From positions 806,001 through 870,000 of the forward strand of contig JAACJO010000014.1 in assembly GCA_013368445.1 (NCBI GenBank): DNA of 64,000 bases, in the 5' to 3' direction. This DNA is from Leucocoprinus leucothites (Eukaryota > Basidiomycota > Agaricomycetes > Agaricales > Agaricaceae). Below are positions 27,262 to 38,218 of this stretch, in pieces. How positions within the stretch are numbered: position 1 is the stretch's first letter; every line of letters begins with the position of its first letter. The notes under the pieces were generated by a model, which saw only the letters and a program-made list of their open reading frames with translations, was not told the origin of the DNA and searched no databases. Position numbers and translations under genes: made by a program.

Positions 27262-28604
27262 GTATAAGTATGATACATATCTACTTATTGAATATCTTAA
27301 TACTAGCGATGCCGTAGTTAATGCATCCGTGCTGTTCCCCACAGATGTGCCATGAATATTGTGGTTGAGTTACATTGGGACAGAAACTTCAACCCAATTC
27401 TCTATTCGTCCGTCGTCAACTGGTTTTCGATTGCTCCGCTCACTTCAAGCCATCGGCATATTCTTTTCCTTTGGCTTTTTGCTCAATCGACGTCAATCAT
27501 GCACGAATGCAATGGCCTAACCTCTAGCGCAGCTGACATCGTATATCAACCGGCCCCTGGAAGAGTGGAGCTTTGTGTCGACTTCCGTAGTCCCTTACTA
27601 TCCATGAGGATGCTCCAGCAAGCTCTTCAGCTGCCTGTGGTCTCACTTCCCTATTCGAGTTTCTAATCCAACGGTGATGATAAGGCTAATCGCCGTTACT
27701 GCATATTTTGTCTGCACCTTTTGGGGCTGGAATAGATTCTACTCTCGCCCAACCATCATGGGGTGATAAAGGGCCAACTCAACCTTCAGTGCCACAGGTT
27801 CCTGCTAGAAGAAAGGTGTAATATCTTTTGCGGATGGCTTTATTCTCGGCGGAGCTCAGCTTGTCGAGATTGGACTCGGGAGCTCTTCCAAATCAGATCA
27901 TCCACATTCACGTTCTCTCTGCTCTTTCCTACCCCCGTCGAGGTCGGGATTAATACCTCTATTGTTCGATTTCACGGTTGGTAGCAAAACGCCCCCTTGT
28001 GAAATTCCAGAGGGTGTTTGCTAAATTCTTGCGCCAGAATGCTCAGTGGTGCATCACGCCTTATCCATTTCCCCGCCCGCTTCTCTAGACATCTATCCGA
28101 GGGTGAAAACACCTATGAGCATTCATTACGAGGTGGCGAGAGTCCTACAGGCTTTCAGTACCTAGATTCAAGGCGAAGGCAAAATAAGCAAGTCGATGCT
28201 AATGCTGCGGAAATCATTGATCATTTGGCCCGGCCCGAAGTTCTGGCTGGGTCTTGTTACGCTTACCTTCCCAGTACCCACATTCTGGAATGATTACTGT
28301 AATAACACATTTGAGGATCTTTATGTCAAATGGTCTCGTAACTTCTTATGATCATTGAGGTGACATATGGGTCTGGGCTGTCCAATGGCAACGTTATACC
28401 TGCAGTAACTAGTGGTCGTTTGAATATTTGAATATTGAGCGGCAACGGCTCACAAAACTGGGTTGAAATCGATCAGCCCATCCGCGTGGTCGATCGGCCC
28501 TCAACTTGTCACTTCGGTTTATAACGTCGATTTTGACTCTTCAATCAACTTGAAGAGTACATATATTCCGGCCATTACTTCACGCTCGTCCATACGCAAC
28601 TCCA
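27262..28604. other. Intergenic stretch with short unsupported frames
   Basis: Contains plus-strand frames of 104, 73 and 91 codons (27352-28293) that do not join into a recognisable protein and show no domain. It may include decayed coding sequence upstream of the APH-fold pseudogene, but I cannot assign it. Confidence 0.35.
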
Positions 28605-29671
28605 ATGGACCAGCCCATTTCCCTCCGTTTCCCTCCCTGGAAACGTACAATATATTTGATATTATGTACCACCGCTGACGCTGTCGATTCTGTCTGGTCC
28701 CTTATATTCCCACTACGACCCCGTTCTTACGACTCCAAGGTCAGCCTTGCGGTGATATTTTTGCCTCATCATTTGATTAACATGAAAAAAGACTTCCGAC
28801 ATGGAGGGGCTTACAGACGAAGAGCTTCTCAACACGGATAAAACACTAGTCTTCATCAAAACCAGTCCAGGTTTCAATACCTGCCATACCTACTGGCACT
28901 CTTCTACCACAGTCTGCAAAGCTTATGCAGACATCTATTGCAGACCCGAAGATGAGCCTGAATAAGCAAACGTACATAACTTCGTCTATGTTAAAACACA
29001 AATTCCGGTTCCTCAAATACGCCGCGTGATTAGGTATGGCGAGTTCGGGGGGTTCGTCATTTTCATGGACCGCATCCAAGGACCTCAGTTATCGGAAGTA
29101 TGGAACGAACTGTCTATCTGGAAGAAGATCTGGGTTGCGTTCACTCTGCGGCGATACATAACTCAACTTCGACGCCACACTAAAGCACCTCCTGGTACAC
29201 CTCCTGGCCCCATAAATCCACACTGACCAATGCATTGTGTTAGTCCACAGATTTTTGGAGAACTCAGTCCCCGTGTTTTTCCTTCGATTACCGACCTTGC
29301 AGAGTTCTGTAATAGGCGGTACCGCTGGGCTCTTGGCCCGCGCCGTGTGCCCAGTGACGATCCCGCTTGGAAAAGAGTCATTCGACGCATCAGATCCGCT
29401 TGTCATTGTTCACGGTGATCTGACACCGAGGAATATGATTTTGGGTGACGATGGATGGCTTTGGTTGATAGATTGGGAGTTTTCCGGATATTATCCACCT
29501 TGGTTCGAGAACTATGCAACAATCGCCACAGCCAACTACGAATCATTGGTATTGGATAATAGCTACAAGCACTCGGTCCTCTTTCTTCCTTTCATCTGTG
29601 GACCATATTTCAAACAGGCCAAGTGGATGAGGAAGCCTGCTAGAACCTTTCAATACGCTCGGTCACGCTGA
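28605..29671 (+). pseudogene. APH-fold (aminoglycoside phosphotransferase-like) kinase, inactivated copy
   Basis: Aligns end to end with the intact gene at 43.6-44.7 kb (minus strand). Exon 1 (28605-28739) has exactly the same length, 135 nt, as in the intact copy and encodes the same hydrophobic N-terminus (FPPWKRTIYLILCTTADAV). Exon 2 starts at 28792 with TSDMEGLTDEELLN. It is then broken three times: TAA at 28963-28965 where the intact gene reads Glu-Ala-Asn, TGA at 29224-29226, and a frameshift at about 29340-29390, after which HGDLTPRNMILGDDG, LIDWEFSGYYPPWFENYA and ICGPYFKQAKWM are in another frame. The remainder is still well conserved, so the loss looks recent. The catalytic loop is the canonical HGD and the metal site IDWE. 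Confidence 0.85.
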
Positions 29672-30949
29672 TCGAGTGCCTTATAATTCGTCTCTGTATT
29701 ATTTAAATTTCTTTCCTAACTATTTATATCATGGATGCCATCTGATGCTGTGGATTTATTCCAGTACTCGGAGAACGTTACTCGGATCTTGAGCTTCATT
29801 GCTCCAGTTCCTAATTTAAGTTCGTTATTGATGTAACTCTTAGATTCGTACTGATTGTGGTTCTCAAGAAGCCAGTTTATCAGCTCTGAATGTGTGCAAT
29901 ACTAGCCTCAGGCTTCCTTCAATACGAGCATCTCTGTCTGTAATTCTGTTCTCTCCTTTCGGGAGATTTCTCTCAGTAATTTTGCTGAACTTTTTGCATC
30001 TCATTTATTCATTATTAGCTAGCCCCAGGCCACTATGTTTATCTGAGAGAATTATAAGCGTCAAATTCCGTAGGAGAAATCCTCTCACGACATAGTACAT
30101 ATGTATTTGTGCCTGATTATTCATGACTGGGCCTTTTCTCTTGTTGGCCTCTCTAAATGCGCCCGCTGTATTCCACATTATGCATGGGCTGTGTTTCTTC
30201 CAGGCTCTCACGCCCAGTCTATTATAGCTGAAGAAAGCTGAGATCGCCGGCGTTCATGTGGGGTAAGTCTTGTCTGGGCTTGCCTAGAAAACTATGCATG
30301 ACAGGCCACTCTATCGCAGCCTCAAGTTATGCATGCAGCAGAACTACATAGGGTATATCAGAGCCTGAAGCGACTCTTCCTCTTGACTACCACCTGGAGC
30401 TCATGCCTAATTCGCTTTTACCTGTCCCTGACAAGTGAGATATTTTTGGAAACTAAGAACATCAACCGAAAAAAGCCGCCCAGGACTCCTTGCTGTCTTT
30501 CCAGCTTACCCACTTACCTTCCGTTTCCTTCTGGCTTTCCACATTCTACAAAAACATTCTCGGTTCTCAATTCTACATTATTCACATCTCATACCGCTGC
30601 TACGATAACGATTTCTGCATATGCTAATGACTTCACGACATTATGACGACGAATTTTTCGCATTCAAGACGAAGGAAAGAACGGAGGGCCACAAGTTGGT
30701 CACAGGAGGCATAGGAATGGCACACGGGGACCAAGAGCTTGGAACTTTCAGAGGCTTTGGGGGGTGGTGTTGGCAGAGTTGGTGCCATCTGCCTTTGAGG
30801 GAATGGTTGGCGGAATATCCGGAAGTTTTGGTAGGATTCTATTCGCGCTCGCCGAACATACTCATCTCATTAAAGTGTCTTGTGCAAAGCTCTCTCGCAA
30901 GGAATCACTCAAATATCGACGGGATTCCCGGAGGACGTCTGAACCTTTC
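29672..30949. other. Intergenic region
   Basis: About 1.3 kb with pyrimidine-rich stretches and short frames only. The 3-prime part, from about 30.3 kb, is likely promoter and 5-prime leader of the signal-peptide protein; an open frame in phase with it reaches back to 30764 but encodes nothing recognisable. Confidence 0.35.
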
Positions 30950-33506
30950 ATGGCTGTCTTGATGCTGCTATGTGTTAACTCCAGTTGCGCGAGAGCCTCA
31001 CCGATCCACGGTACTCAGGGTTCACCGGCTCCCGCGTCATCCTCAGACGAGCCACACCAGCTTGATCGCAGAGATATCTCTTCCACTACTTGGGTGCGTT
31101 TATCCGGTGGAACCCAGTGTGACTCTGACTAACAATAGTTTATGGACTTGCTTAGGTACCGGTGGTGGCTGTTGTTGGCTTTACCGTCCTACTTGTCGTT
31201 TGGACATGTTGGCGACAAAGGAAGCTTATTGCTAGCTTCTTCCATCCCCAGTCCCGTGCATCAACAAGACTTGCGAATCCTGATGATGCGGCACGTGTGC
31301 CGCTCACCGCCGACCAATTGGTTGGGTCAATCAATAATGCAGGTTCGGGTAACGAGGCTGGCAGGACTAGAAGGAACAGACGACAAAGGCGCACACCCTC
31401 ACAACGGTCCACGTACTCACTACCCGCATACGCCAAGGAACCTGGTGAACAGGAACTAGTAGTGGCCCAGTGAGTTTACATATTTGAGCCTACCAAGACT
31501 TAGACTCATGCCTTAGCAGAGGGCCACCAGAGGAAGATGCTCCCGTTTCTCAACCGGATGCTACTGTTGTTGACGGCGATGAAGAAGACCCAGAAGCCAG
31601 CACAGACAGCGACCCACAATTTCCTATTACACCACCCCAAGAGGCTTCGGCAGAACTTGCACCTCTAATCGAGAGTGGTAGGGCTTGTGGTCCGCCGGTC
31701 AATCTCAGCAGGCCCTCAACTGATTACAGCCGTCAACGCCCTGAAAGCAGGGATACTATTGGGAGCACCTCTTTGGCATCAATCTCTCAAGATAGTAGTC
31801 ACGTTAACTACCACCCTCTGCTGGGACCTCGTGGGGAAGCCCCAGGATACTTTGAAGTGGTCGGACAAGCTGACAGCGCCGTTGATCTTACCTCCATTGA
31901 TAGAATACCGTCGAGCATACCTGCAAGTCCTGTTGTACCTGATGGTGTATCCCCACCCGCGTCGCCTCAGCTTCCATCACCGAGACGCTCAGGGTTCCAT
32001 ACGTTGCTGAATCGGACGTCGATCTCAAGAACTGCCAACAACCACGCTCGGCTTGGATCCTCGGGCTCAGGCAATTCTTCAAATATCCACGCCCCGGACT
32101 CCCCATCTCGTGCGCACGCTCGCGGTGCTTCAACCACCTCTCTCATCTCGGTCCTCGGTCTCAATCGACAAAAATCCTTTACATCACACAACAGTTCCCG
32201 CTCCCACCTTGTATCACCTTCTTTGATCTCGTTAAACTCAATCTCCGCACCGCTAACGCATACGGCCATCCGAACGGAATTCGCTGCGTTCCCGAAGCAG
32301 GGCTTGACACCGGAGCAAATGCGGCTGATCTCGAGCAGGGAGGGATTGGCCAAATTTGGAGTTCCGTACGGTGCAGATGCGAAGGCGTTTGCCTCGATGA
32401 GTGCAACAGACTTGGCTAGCGGAGAAAGGCCCCCGGGCTTTGAGGCTGTGGCCGGTGAGAATGGAAGTGGTGGAGATGCAAGTACAAGTGCAGCTGCAGA
32501 ACCTTCAGCCAGTACAAGCGGCGAAGGGGAACGGGCACAAGAGACCGTACTGGTACTTGAAGACAACTCTCAGGCTTCCAGTACCACAAGTCCGTCTCAA
32601 CCAGGTTCATCAGACGATTCGCCAGCTGAACAAGGTGTTATCGTGGCACTGGTGAACCCTGAGGACAATTCACTTAGTGCGAGCCTTTCAAGACGAAATG
32701 AAGGTGAAATAGAGAAGGGCGCCGATGACAAGGAGATCGAGGCAGTTGAAGAAGTGATGTCCAAACATAAAGGGAAAGCAAAGGAGACCCTCGCACTAGA
32801 AGACAAGGATCCACTTGAAGAAGACAAGAACCTTGAAAGTACCGCAAACGTTATGCCTCTGGCTACGACTGGGACGACTTCGTCAGCTGAAAAGAAACCT
32901 GGTCCGTCTGAAGAGGCGGTCGCAACTGCGGAGCCAGGAACCACCGTAACAGATTCCACGGACCATGAAATAATCAACGAGGCACCTATGGTCACACCGG
33001 AATCAGTTCAATCCACGATTCAGACCGATGGCACAAGTCCTTCCCCTCCTCCCATTCAACAAACGTCTTCCAGTATCGTAGACACGGGGATCAATCCTCC
33101 CTCGACATCTCTTGACCTACCACAACCTGGACTGCCTTACCAGGTTGACGCTTTAAAACGAGAGCGTTTGGATTCACGCGTCAGTCTCCTTTCGTATGAG
33201 TCAACTGCTTCTCTCGCGTCCAATGGAACATTCCGCACTGCGGCTGAGAGCATGAGGTCCCGAAAGGATCAAAAGTGGACGAGTACTGCCGCTGAAGAGG
33301 ACGATGACTTCGGTGAAGGTTATGACACTGCCGACGACGGGAACGTTACTGAAGGAGAGGGAAGTAGTAGACCCTCTACCCCTACTCCTCGTGAAAAGAT
33401 GGTCACAAGCTATCAGGCAGAAGTGAACACGGAAGCTACCCAGTTGACTCCTATGACCGTCAAGCAGGATAGGCATATGTCGATTGCTACCATCACACAT
33501 TCATGA
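30950..33506 (+). CDS. Single-pass membrane protein, Ser/Thr-rich, unknown function
   Basis: Exons 30950-31093, 31156-31469 and 31517-33506 give 815 residues. It begins with a signal peptide (MAVLMLLCVNSSCARA), followed by a short extracytoplasmic stretch of about 30 residues ending in a dibasic LDRRD, then one transmembrane helix (VPVVAVVGFTVLLVVWTCW) and a stop-transfer RQRK. The remaining ~700 residues are cytoplasmic, disordered and rich in Ser, Thr, Pro, Glu, with a proline/serine segment around SPPASPQLPSPRRSG and acidic repeats. This architecture (very short ectodomain, single helix, long low-complexity tail) is common among unnamed basidiomycete membrane proteins; it could be a sensor or scaffold, but nothing in the sequence proves it. 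A longer in-frame start at 30764 has no signal peptide at its N-terminus, so the ATG at 30950 is preferred. Confidence 0.72.
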
Positions 33507-34692
33507 CTTTATAATTCTTGGGTTATGACCGGATGAAATCTTGGGTCTTTCTGCATTTTTTTTTCTCTCATGGAACTATTTCTCTTATCTGGCATATTGA
33601 TATTAGCAATTGGGCATCTCGAACATTTGAATAGATTTGAAACCTGCGATATCTTGTTTTCTTATATGTCTAATCGTCTAGTCCTATCATCCCCATTCAC
33701 GCTGTTTCTCTGCGATCACCATAGTTAATTATTGTTCAAGCCCGCTCCGTCCGTTCCGTAGTAATTACTTACAGCTGTAGGCAATGTCCTCCTGGTGACT
33801 TCTTGTAGTCCTGTCTCTGCACGCCGTTGACCTCGGTTTATGTTTTCATTTTCGGGGCATTGAACGAATATACAACGTCAATACTATAGTCTAACTGACA
33901 GGAAACGTATAAAAGAGTTAATACTTTTTTTTACTTTTGGCGGTTAGCGGATGAGAAAGGTAAAGGTCGCCCTTTCTCGGGGATTATTAGTTGACACCTA
34001 AGCTGGCTTGTCTGGCATATCGGGACTCAGCCTGGATCCCGGCTGAAGCTGGATGACCAGGCTACATCTTTATTTTTATTTTCACTTTGTGAGCTGTCGA
34101 CGATAAGTGCACTCATCATAGGACCAGAAACAGGAAATAGTACTGCTACATGTTTCGATATTGCAAGAAAGAGATAAAGTCAAGGCGAGAATGCAGAAAG
34201 AAAACGACGCGATGGCCAATGCACTTGTGAATACCAAGTTGAGTCGCAGGCTAAAAAATGTGAAGGGTCATTGGCAGGGAAACGGGAACATGACCACAAA
34301 GTGGGGAGATGACGATAGAGCAAGATAAACACAGCGACAGACAAGAGATGAGGGGGGGGGTTCGCAGAAAAATTGATAAAAACAATAGGAATGATACAAG
34401 TGAAAGAGTAACGGCGACATATCGCCAGGATAGAGGTAGAGGGGGCAGGGTATATCGTATAACGTTATATCGATGAAGCAAGGTGAAGATAAAAACCACT
34501 AGCAAAAACCTCGACTATATCCACTTACAAGAGCCCTTTAAACAACATCGACAAGATTTCGTATACATATAATTCCAGATTCAAGAAAATGCATCCACAA
34601 AAGCGAGAACCTAAACCCTCCATCAACCAAAAAAGAAAAGCGGAGGACTGTGGTAAAGCAGCGCACAGGAAGGAAGGGGAAGAAAGAGGGAG
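33507..34692. other. Convergent 3-prime intergenic region
   Basis: Lies between the stop codons of two convergent genes. Typical AT-rich, T- and A-tract-containing 3-prime flanking DNA, including a run of nine G at about 34352. No gene recognised. Confidence 0.45.
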
Positions 34693-35652
34693 TTATGCTC
34701 TCGCCGAAACCTTCTTTGGTGATTTCGACCGAAGCTTCCTTGCAGAACCAGAATTCCCTGAAGATCGCGAAGCACGAGTCTGTCGCGGAGTTTCGGGACG
34801 CGAAGAAACGCCATACTCTGCAGTGGGTGCTTCGTTATCGTTAACCTTCGAAGCTTCTGGTTCTGCAAGTTCCGACGATGGCTCCACAGCAGTTGCAGCA
34901 GAATCTTCTCGAGTATGTGCTGAGGACTCAGGGACGGGTGAGGAGGACGAACGAATGTCTTCGTCCAGTTCTCCAGCTTTTTCTTCTGGGAGAGGGATGG
35001 TTTCGGGGTTGACAGCGATGGAAGTTTCTTCTGTTGCAGAAGAGGCGGATGGATCCACAGTGTTTTCGCTGGGATGTGCTGGCACCTCATCAGAGGGGGT
35101 AGTGGTCGTAGTAGCGTTAACAACTGTGGTAGTATCGTCCGGGCCAGTCTGCTTGTCCTCCAACTCGACTTCGTTTACGCCTTTAGTGACGACTTTTACT
35201 TCCAGACTTCCCTCCCGGTGGATGGTGGGCTCGGGCTCGCCTGTCGAGTCAACTCCAACTTTGGTATCCTCATTTGTTTGGTTAGAAGCATCTGCTGCTG
35301 CAATAGCAGGGCTGGAAGGTGCATTATCGCTTTCTAGGTTCTCTGTGTCTTCCCCGCGGAGCTTCTTCTTCCTCGTTTGTTCTTCGTGCCCCGCATCTTC
35401 ATATTCCGTGGTACTGATACGCCGTTTCCTACGGGTGTTGGGTGCATTCGAAGTTGCTGTTAATTGAATCACAATTTAAATTGTGGATTAAGTGGCAAAG
35501 AAAACGCGTAAGAGTTAGCTTTGTTTATTGGATTTTTTCACGCGTTTTCATTCGCGCTCACAGAGTGAGAAGCTGTACGTACGATCATCTTCCCAAGGAC
35601 GATCCGGTCGAGGAATAACAGAGTGCGAAATACGTCTGATAAGGCCGAACAT
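34693..35652 (-). CDS. Conserved acidic, disordered protein
   Basis: Exon 1 (35583-35652) encodes MFGLIRRISHSVIPRPDRPWEDD; a 126-bp intron with a GTACGT donor leads to exon 2 (34693-35456), giving 277 residues. Evidence for the first exon is that exon 2 has no ATG of its own at its 5-prime end, and the junction falls in phase at ...DD-PTSNAPNTRRKRRIS. A basic cluster (RRKRRIS, RKKKLRG) near residues 33-58 resembles a nuclear localisation signal. The rest is Ser/Thr/Glu/Pro-rich and probably unfolded, ending in a basic RKLRSKSPKKVSARA tail. No named domain. The short N-terminal IPRPxRPWEDD motif looks like a conserved linear element, an inference. Confidence 0.68.
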
Positions 35653-36259
35653 TTTCGTCGTCTTTAATTGCACAAGTAAAAATGGGGAAGGTGGGAGCAG
35701 TAGAGAAAGGGAGGGAAAACAGCAGTTTTGTTTTGGGAATTTGACGGATGGGCGGCCGGAAGTGACAAGTGTGGGGGAAATTGACAGTGATTGGTCCAGG
35801 AGCGCAATTGGTGGCCCGTGACCCCGTGATCTGATCCGAGACGTGGCAAGTTTTCGCCGGTTGTTGATGTTGTTCGCACGGCTCTATGTCGGACGTATTG
35901 GTGGGGTGATTAGATTTGAGGCTAGTCGCCGGCGGGGCAGCTCGGGCGATGAATGTTGGTGTATAAACGCGTATACGAGACGCGCATGACGCGACATGTG
36001 TTGAGATGAAAAATGTAAGTATCATTAGCCTGCTCGGATTGTGCCGAAGGATCAAAGAGCAGATCAGAATGGAGAAATAAACAAAGTTATCTTATCACAA
36101 TACCATTTTATTATCTAATCAAGAAATTCATCGATTGAGTCAGGGAACCAAAAATGACTTTAGATCATAGTTCATCAAATCAAAAGCAATTAACTTATCT
36201 TTCGACTCTTTACCTTCGCTCGTATTAGAGAAGCGTCACATACCCGGCCAGGAACGAGC
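35653..36259. promoter_or_regulatory. Divergent promoter region of the acidic protein and seryl-tRNA synthetase genes
   Basis: About 600 bp between divergent start codons. Minus-strand frames here (up to 156 codons) overlap the first exon of the acidic protein in another phase and show no domain. No specific element is named. Confidence 0.4.
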
Positions 36260-38022
36260 ATGACACTAGATATCCTTCAATTTATTGACAACAAAGGCGG
36301 CAATGCCGCAGAGATCAAGGAATCGCAGAGAAAGCGGGGTGGATCTGTCGAGTTGGTGGATGAGGTGATTCAGATGTACGCGGATTGGGTGAAGAGTGAG
36401 TTATATTTCACTGGTGTTTGACTTTGACTGATACAATTGGTGTGGGTTATAGTGGATTATGATATAAATGTCACGCGGAAGAAGGTGAACGAGATTCAGA
36501 AGCAGATTTCTGCTAAGAAAAAGGTGCGCTGCGAACTCATCGTTGTAAAGGTTGTGCTGACTGGTATACCTGATATTAGGCGAAAGAACCGGCAGACGAT
36601 CTGGTAGCTGAGAAGAAGAAGATTGATGCAGAGGTCGAAGCTAAGAAAAAGGAGGCTAAGGAGTTCGAGGTTTTGATGAGGTTGAAAGCTTCGACTGTCG
36701 GAAATATCGTTGGAAAGAATGTTCCTGTCAGCCAGACTGAGGTATGTGCTCCAGCAAGTTTGATTTGTATCACAGGATTCTAAGGTGTTCGTTCTAATAA
36801 AGGATGACAACGCTGTGCTGAAAACTTGGGATCCAAATAACATGCAGGACGAACCTGGAGTGCGCGAAGGCATCATGCCACATCATGAGGTGCTACTCCG
36901 ACTTGACGCTATGGACCTTGATCGGGGTGTGTGTGCAGTAATGGTTTTTAGCGAGGGTTTGCTAAAGCTGAGTTTAATAGGTGCCAAGGTTGCGGGCCAT
37001 CGAGGCTACTACCTGACCAATGATGGTATCGACCTCAACCAAGCACTCATCTCTTATGGTCTCGACTTTCTCCGGAAACGTGGATACAAAAAGATCCAAC
37101 CTCCTTTCTTTATGAACAAGGAGCAGATGGCCAAGACCGCTCAACTTGAACAATTCGACGAGGAGCTTTACAAGGTGTGATTGAGTATTGATCTAGACTT
37201 CAAGATTCCCATCATACTGACAACCCTTCAGGTCATCGCCTCCGAGGACGAGAAATATTTGATTGCTACCTCTGAACAGCCAATTTCTGCTTTTCACTCG
37301 GACGAATGGTTCGAGAGCCCCGATACCCAATTGCCAATTAAATATGCAGGATATTCCACTTGTTTTAGAAAAGAAGCAGGCTCTGCTGGACGCGATATGT
37401 GGGGCATCTTCCGTGTACATCAGTTCGAAAAGGTCGAACAATTCGTGATTACGGATCCCGAGAAGAGCTGGGAGATGCTCGATACGATGGTTGCGAACAG
37501 CGAAGCATTTTATCAAAGCCTTGGCTTGCGATACCGCTTAGTTGCGATCGTTTCGGGGGCTCTGAATCTGGCTGCGGCGCAGAAGTATGATTTGGAGGCG
37601 TGGTTCCCATTCCAAAGGGCGTATAAGGAGCTGGTTTCATGTTCGAACTGCACTGACTACCGTAAGTGGAGCAATGATTGATATCAAGGAGTACACGCAT
37701 CAGCTAATGGCCGTGTAACCCGCAGAAAGCAGGAGACTTGAAGTAAGATGCGGGATCAAGTCAAAGGACCAGGCGAGGAAGTTGTATGTGCACATGTTGA
37801 ATGGAACACTGTGTGCAACTGAGCGAGCATTGTGCTGTCTGGTCGAGAACTACCAGACGCCCGATGTACGTCGTGTTTCCTGTCTCAAGTAATTTGTGAC
37901 ATTAACAAGCGCGCTTTTAGGGTGTGGTAATTCCTGAGCCGCTGCGGCCGTACATGGGTGGGCGGGGCTTCCTGCCATGGGTGAAAGAGCTACCAAAGGG
38001 GCTGCAGAAGAAACAGGCTTAG
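36260..38022 (+). CDS. SES1: Cytosolic seryl-tRNA synthetase
   Basis: Charges tRNA-Ser with serine; class II synthetase. Exons 36260-36395, 36453-36523, 36580-36741, 36803-36926, 36981-37174, 37232-37661, 37726-37865 and 37921-38022 give 452 residues, the usual eukaryotic cytosolic length. The N-terminal coiled-coil arm that grips the long variable arm of tRNA-Ser is clear ([21 protein letters not shown]...[18 protein letters not shown]). Catalytic motifs: [13 protein letters not shown], motif 2 [20 protein letters not shown], the Glu-rich [18 protein letters not shown] and motif 3 region [20 protein letters not shown], ending in a Lys/Gln tail. Start chosen because [10 protein letters not shown] matches the family N-terminus. 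No mitochondrial presequence. It is followed after 196 bp by the glycosyltransferase on the same strand. Confidence 0.95.
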
Positions 38023-38218
38023 ACAGAAACTGTGCAGAGTATTGGGGAAATTAGCGTAGATTTTAAAATTGGAGTGATCGGAATAGGATGCATATGCCAC
38101 GTTTGGCACAGCCACCACGAAGATCTTTGTTTTGCAACCATCACTGCGCCTCTAAAGCCTCTGCTGGCCCATAATTTTCAGAATTTTGAGCTCAAGAGCA
38201 GAGGGACGAACGGCTAAA

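Noticed and set aside
27352..28293. Three plus-strand frames of 73-104 codons between the hydrolase and the APH pseudogene
   Set aside because: They cannot be joined into a protein with any family resemblance and were treated as non-coding.
31967..32566. Minus-strand open frame of 199 codons
   Set aside because: It lies antisense to the Ser/Thr-rich coding exon and is rich in Ser/Ala/Pro as expected of a shadow frame; no domain, and the plus-strand gene is supported by signal peptide, membrane span and introns.
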